64,000 nucleotides of DNA from Streblospio benedicti. Lineage: Eukaryota; Annelida; Polychaeta; Spionida; Spionidae. Position numbers and translations under genes: made by a program. Below, one piece after another: positions 62,419 through 64,000 of this stretch. The stretch lies in NCBI GenBank assembly GCA_019095985.1, contig CM032661.1, forward strand, positions 27,185,082 to 27,249,081, read 5' to 3'. The number at the start of each line of letters is the position of its first letter. The first letter of the stretch is position 1. The notes below the pieces were generated by a model that saw only the letters and a program-made list of their open reading frames with translations, made no database searches and was not told the origin of the DNA.

Positions 62419-63734
62419 ATGTTAGGATTTAGTGTCGAGCGTGTGGGTGGTTAACCCATGTCTGCACATAATTGTATTTTTACTTAAACATTTTTACTTA
62501 AACTCATATCAACTTTCTCAAAAACTGACGCAAATACACTGTAACCAGGCTATTTCGCTTTCAAAAGCGCTATTTTGACAAATGTGATACTAAAATTAAC
62601 TTCAATTAAATGTGGAACTATATAAAAATAAATTTAATTGGTCTTCAGGAAGCAGTGTCTTGGTTCGCTGTCATTGTTAGATATCAACCAAACTGTACAC
62701 ACCACTCAAAAACTATGCACACATTCACAAACTGTTCAAAAACCATTCACAAACGATACACACATCGTTCACAAACTGTACACACATCATTCGAATGCCG
62801 TCATCAAGTTATTCACTTATAAAGCTAGCGGGAGTGAAAAAAGAACAGCCTCGAACTTGATCATTTTGAATAATACTCAAATACTGTCTGTGCTCCAGAA
62901 GCATTCATAATCTAGACCCCCCGCAGAGAGGACGCGCCCCAGATGGGTGGTGATTGTCATGAGACGTCTGTTGATCATGCAAATGACCACATTTGTAGTT
63001 TATGGAGATCGTTATGACTCCTATATAGCATTGTGCGGTATCATTTTGAGGCGAGTGCACTGTGGTCATTATCGATGTGTTTGAGTGAGCACGAGTGTCC
63101 ATGCGCACTGCAGTGACTGATGGCCTATAGCAGGAAGTACCAACAATGTCTTTTCCCCAAGAACAGTTGTTTTATAGTCTTCGTGATTGTTTACAACTAG
63201 CAAAGCAGTCTTTTGAACGTACGTATTGCGTTCGTATGTGCTCAGTGGGCGATACCTGTGGGATATTCGCAGATGCGCATAAACGTGGTCATCTCTGTCA
63301 ACCATGTCATTTTACTAGAGACTCAATGAATGGCACATGAAATACGCTGAAACTTGGTAATTCGCATGAAAACCAACATCATTATTCCCACTTATTTTGA
63401 GAACTATGACAGTACCGGCGTGTTCGCAAAGCAAGAAGGAACTACGTATGGGGAATTACGGGTTTTCGTCTGATCATTTCAAATCATGTGGCACGCAACA
63501 TTCAACACCATCATTGGCTTTGATATGATTGAATTATGTTTTTATCAAACCTCCACCAAAGCCAATGATGCAGTTGCCTTTGTTTAAGACATCCCATTTA
63601 CTTGTGTTGAATTGTTTGGTGATGGTCGGCCTGCCATTTTGTAAGAAAAAATACAACAACACCCACCCACCCCCCTAAAAAAGAAAAAAAAGGAGAAAAA
63701 TAACAAGAAAGAATGGGAACAACATATGGCTCAC

Positions 63735-63786
63735 CTACGGTATCTTCAATAAGCCTAACTTTGCCGTGAAAACGTGTCCGTTTCAT
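63735..63786 (-). CDS. Candidate first coding exon (weak)
   Basis: The minus strand starts with ATG and reads MKRTRFHGKVRLIEDTV up to a GTGAGC donor in phase 1. The upstream sequence is CpG-bearing with a CRE/E-box motif. No matching second exon was identified in the 1.6 kb towards speriolin, and I do not recognise the peptide. Confidence 0.2.
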
Positions 63787-63839
63787 ATGAACATGTTGAG
63801 AAGCCCGCGGAGTGCGGCTCTAAGTGCTCCGTCTGCTCT

Positions 63840-63853
63840 TACGTCACGTGATC
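63840..63853. promoter_or_regulatory. CRE/E-box composite motif
   Basis: tacgtcacgtgatc joins a CRE-like TACGTCA with a CACGTG E-box (TCACGTGATC matches the CLEAR/TFEB-type consensus). Such composites are common in core promoters. It lies about 55 bases upstream of the candidate exon at 63786. Confidence 0.35.
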
Positions 63854-64000
63854 TATACATGACCATTTTGGGGGTAAGTGCCAGTCAAGGGAGTTCGGCT
63901 CAGTCTAAGAAAATGGCATGTTAATTATGATATTTCATGACTCTTCTGAACTTAGTTATATTATGTGTCTCATTGTATTCCCCATTCTTTTTGGCTTTAA

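Larger units (their letters stand above)
62142..64000. other. Region right of speriolin, no clear gene
   Basis: It contains the tail duplication, an imperfect tandem of cacacatcgttcacaaactg-type words (62690-62800), a 13-bp inverted repeat (63509-63521 and 63558-63570) and the candidate exon and motif listed separately. Nothing else was recognised. Confidence 0.6.

Overview
The window is nuclear DNA of an invertebrate animal. It is AT-rich, genes are split by GT-AG introns, it is full of small terminal-inverted-repeat (TIR) elements, LINE fragments and tRNA-derived SINEs, and it carries one 100-base assembly gap (17767-17866). An RPRF-type neuropeptide F/Y precursor and a speriolin homologue place it among bilaterian animals. 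The frequent tacatgta words and the repeat types fit a marine ambulacrarian or lophotrochozoan, but the species cannot be fixed from sequence alone.

Region 1 (1-36380, minus strand) is almost wholly one very large gene. Forty-two coding exons were placed, starting with a signal-peptide exon at 36380 and running off the left edge at 229. Nearly every exon encodes one cysteine-rich module of roughly 35-45 residues (CxxxCxxC, a variable loop, CxxC or CxxxxC, G-Y/F, final C), of the furin-like / growth-factor-receptor cysteine-rich kind. Most exons are symmetric phase 1-1 units, which suits growth by exon duplication. About 1,660 residues are visible, with no membrane segment or catalytic domain, so the visible part looks secreted or extracellular. 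Two places do not splice cleanly: exon 4 to 5 has a phase clash at an A5 run, and exon 9 sits directly against a TIR element.

Region 2 (36381-44580) is repeat-rich intergenic DNA with SINEs, hairpin elements and a GC-rich block.

Region 3 (44581-47906, minus strand, perhaps with a 5' non-coding exon near 50.3-50.5 kb) is a complete neuropeptide F/Y precursor gene. It encodes a signal peptide, a PP-fold peptide ending RPRF-amide, a Gly-Arg amidation and cleavage site and a short tail. The phase-2 intron inside the Arg codon before the last Phe is the one typical of this family. Its first coding intron holds 28 CAG units.

Region 4 (47919-60596) is intergenic, with short TIR elements, a SINE, hairpins, microsatellites and a LINE fragment.

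Region 5 (60597-62141, plus strand) is an intact 514-codon speriolin (SPATC1-type) reading frame without introns. Its last codons and start of 3' UTR are tandemly duplicated just downstream. The rest (62142-64000) has no convincing gene, apart from a weak candidate first exon and a CRE/E-box motif near the right edge.

The three genes have no evident shared pathway. The most notable items are the giant modular gene and its two splice anomalies, the neuropeptide gene with its CAG tract, and the speriolin tail duplication.
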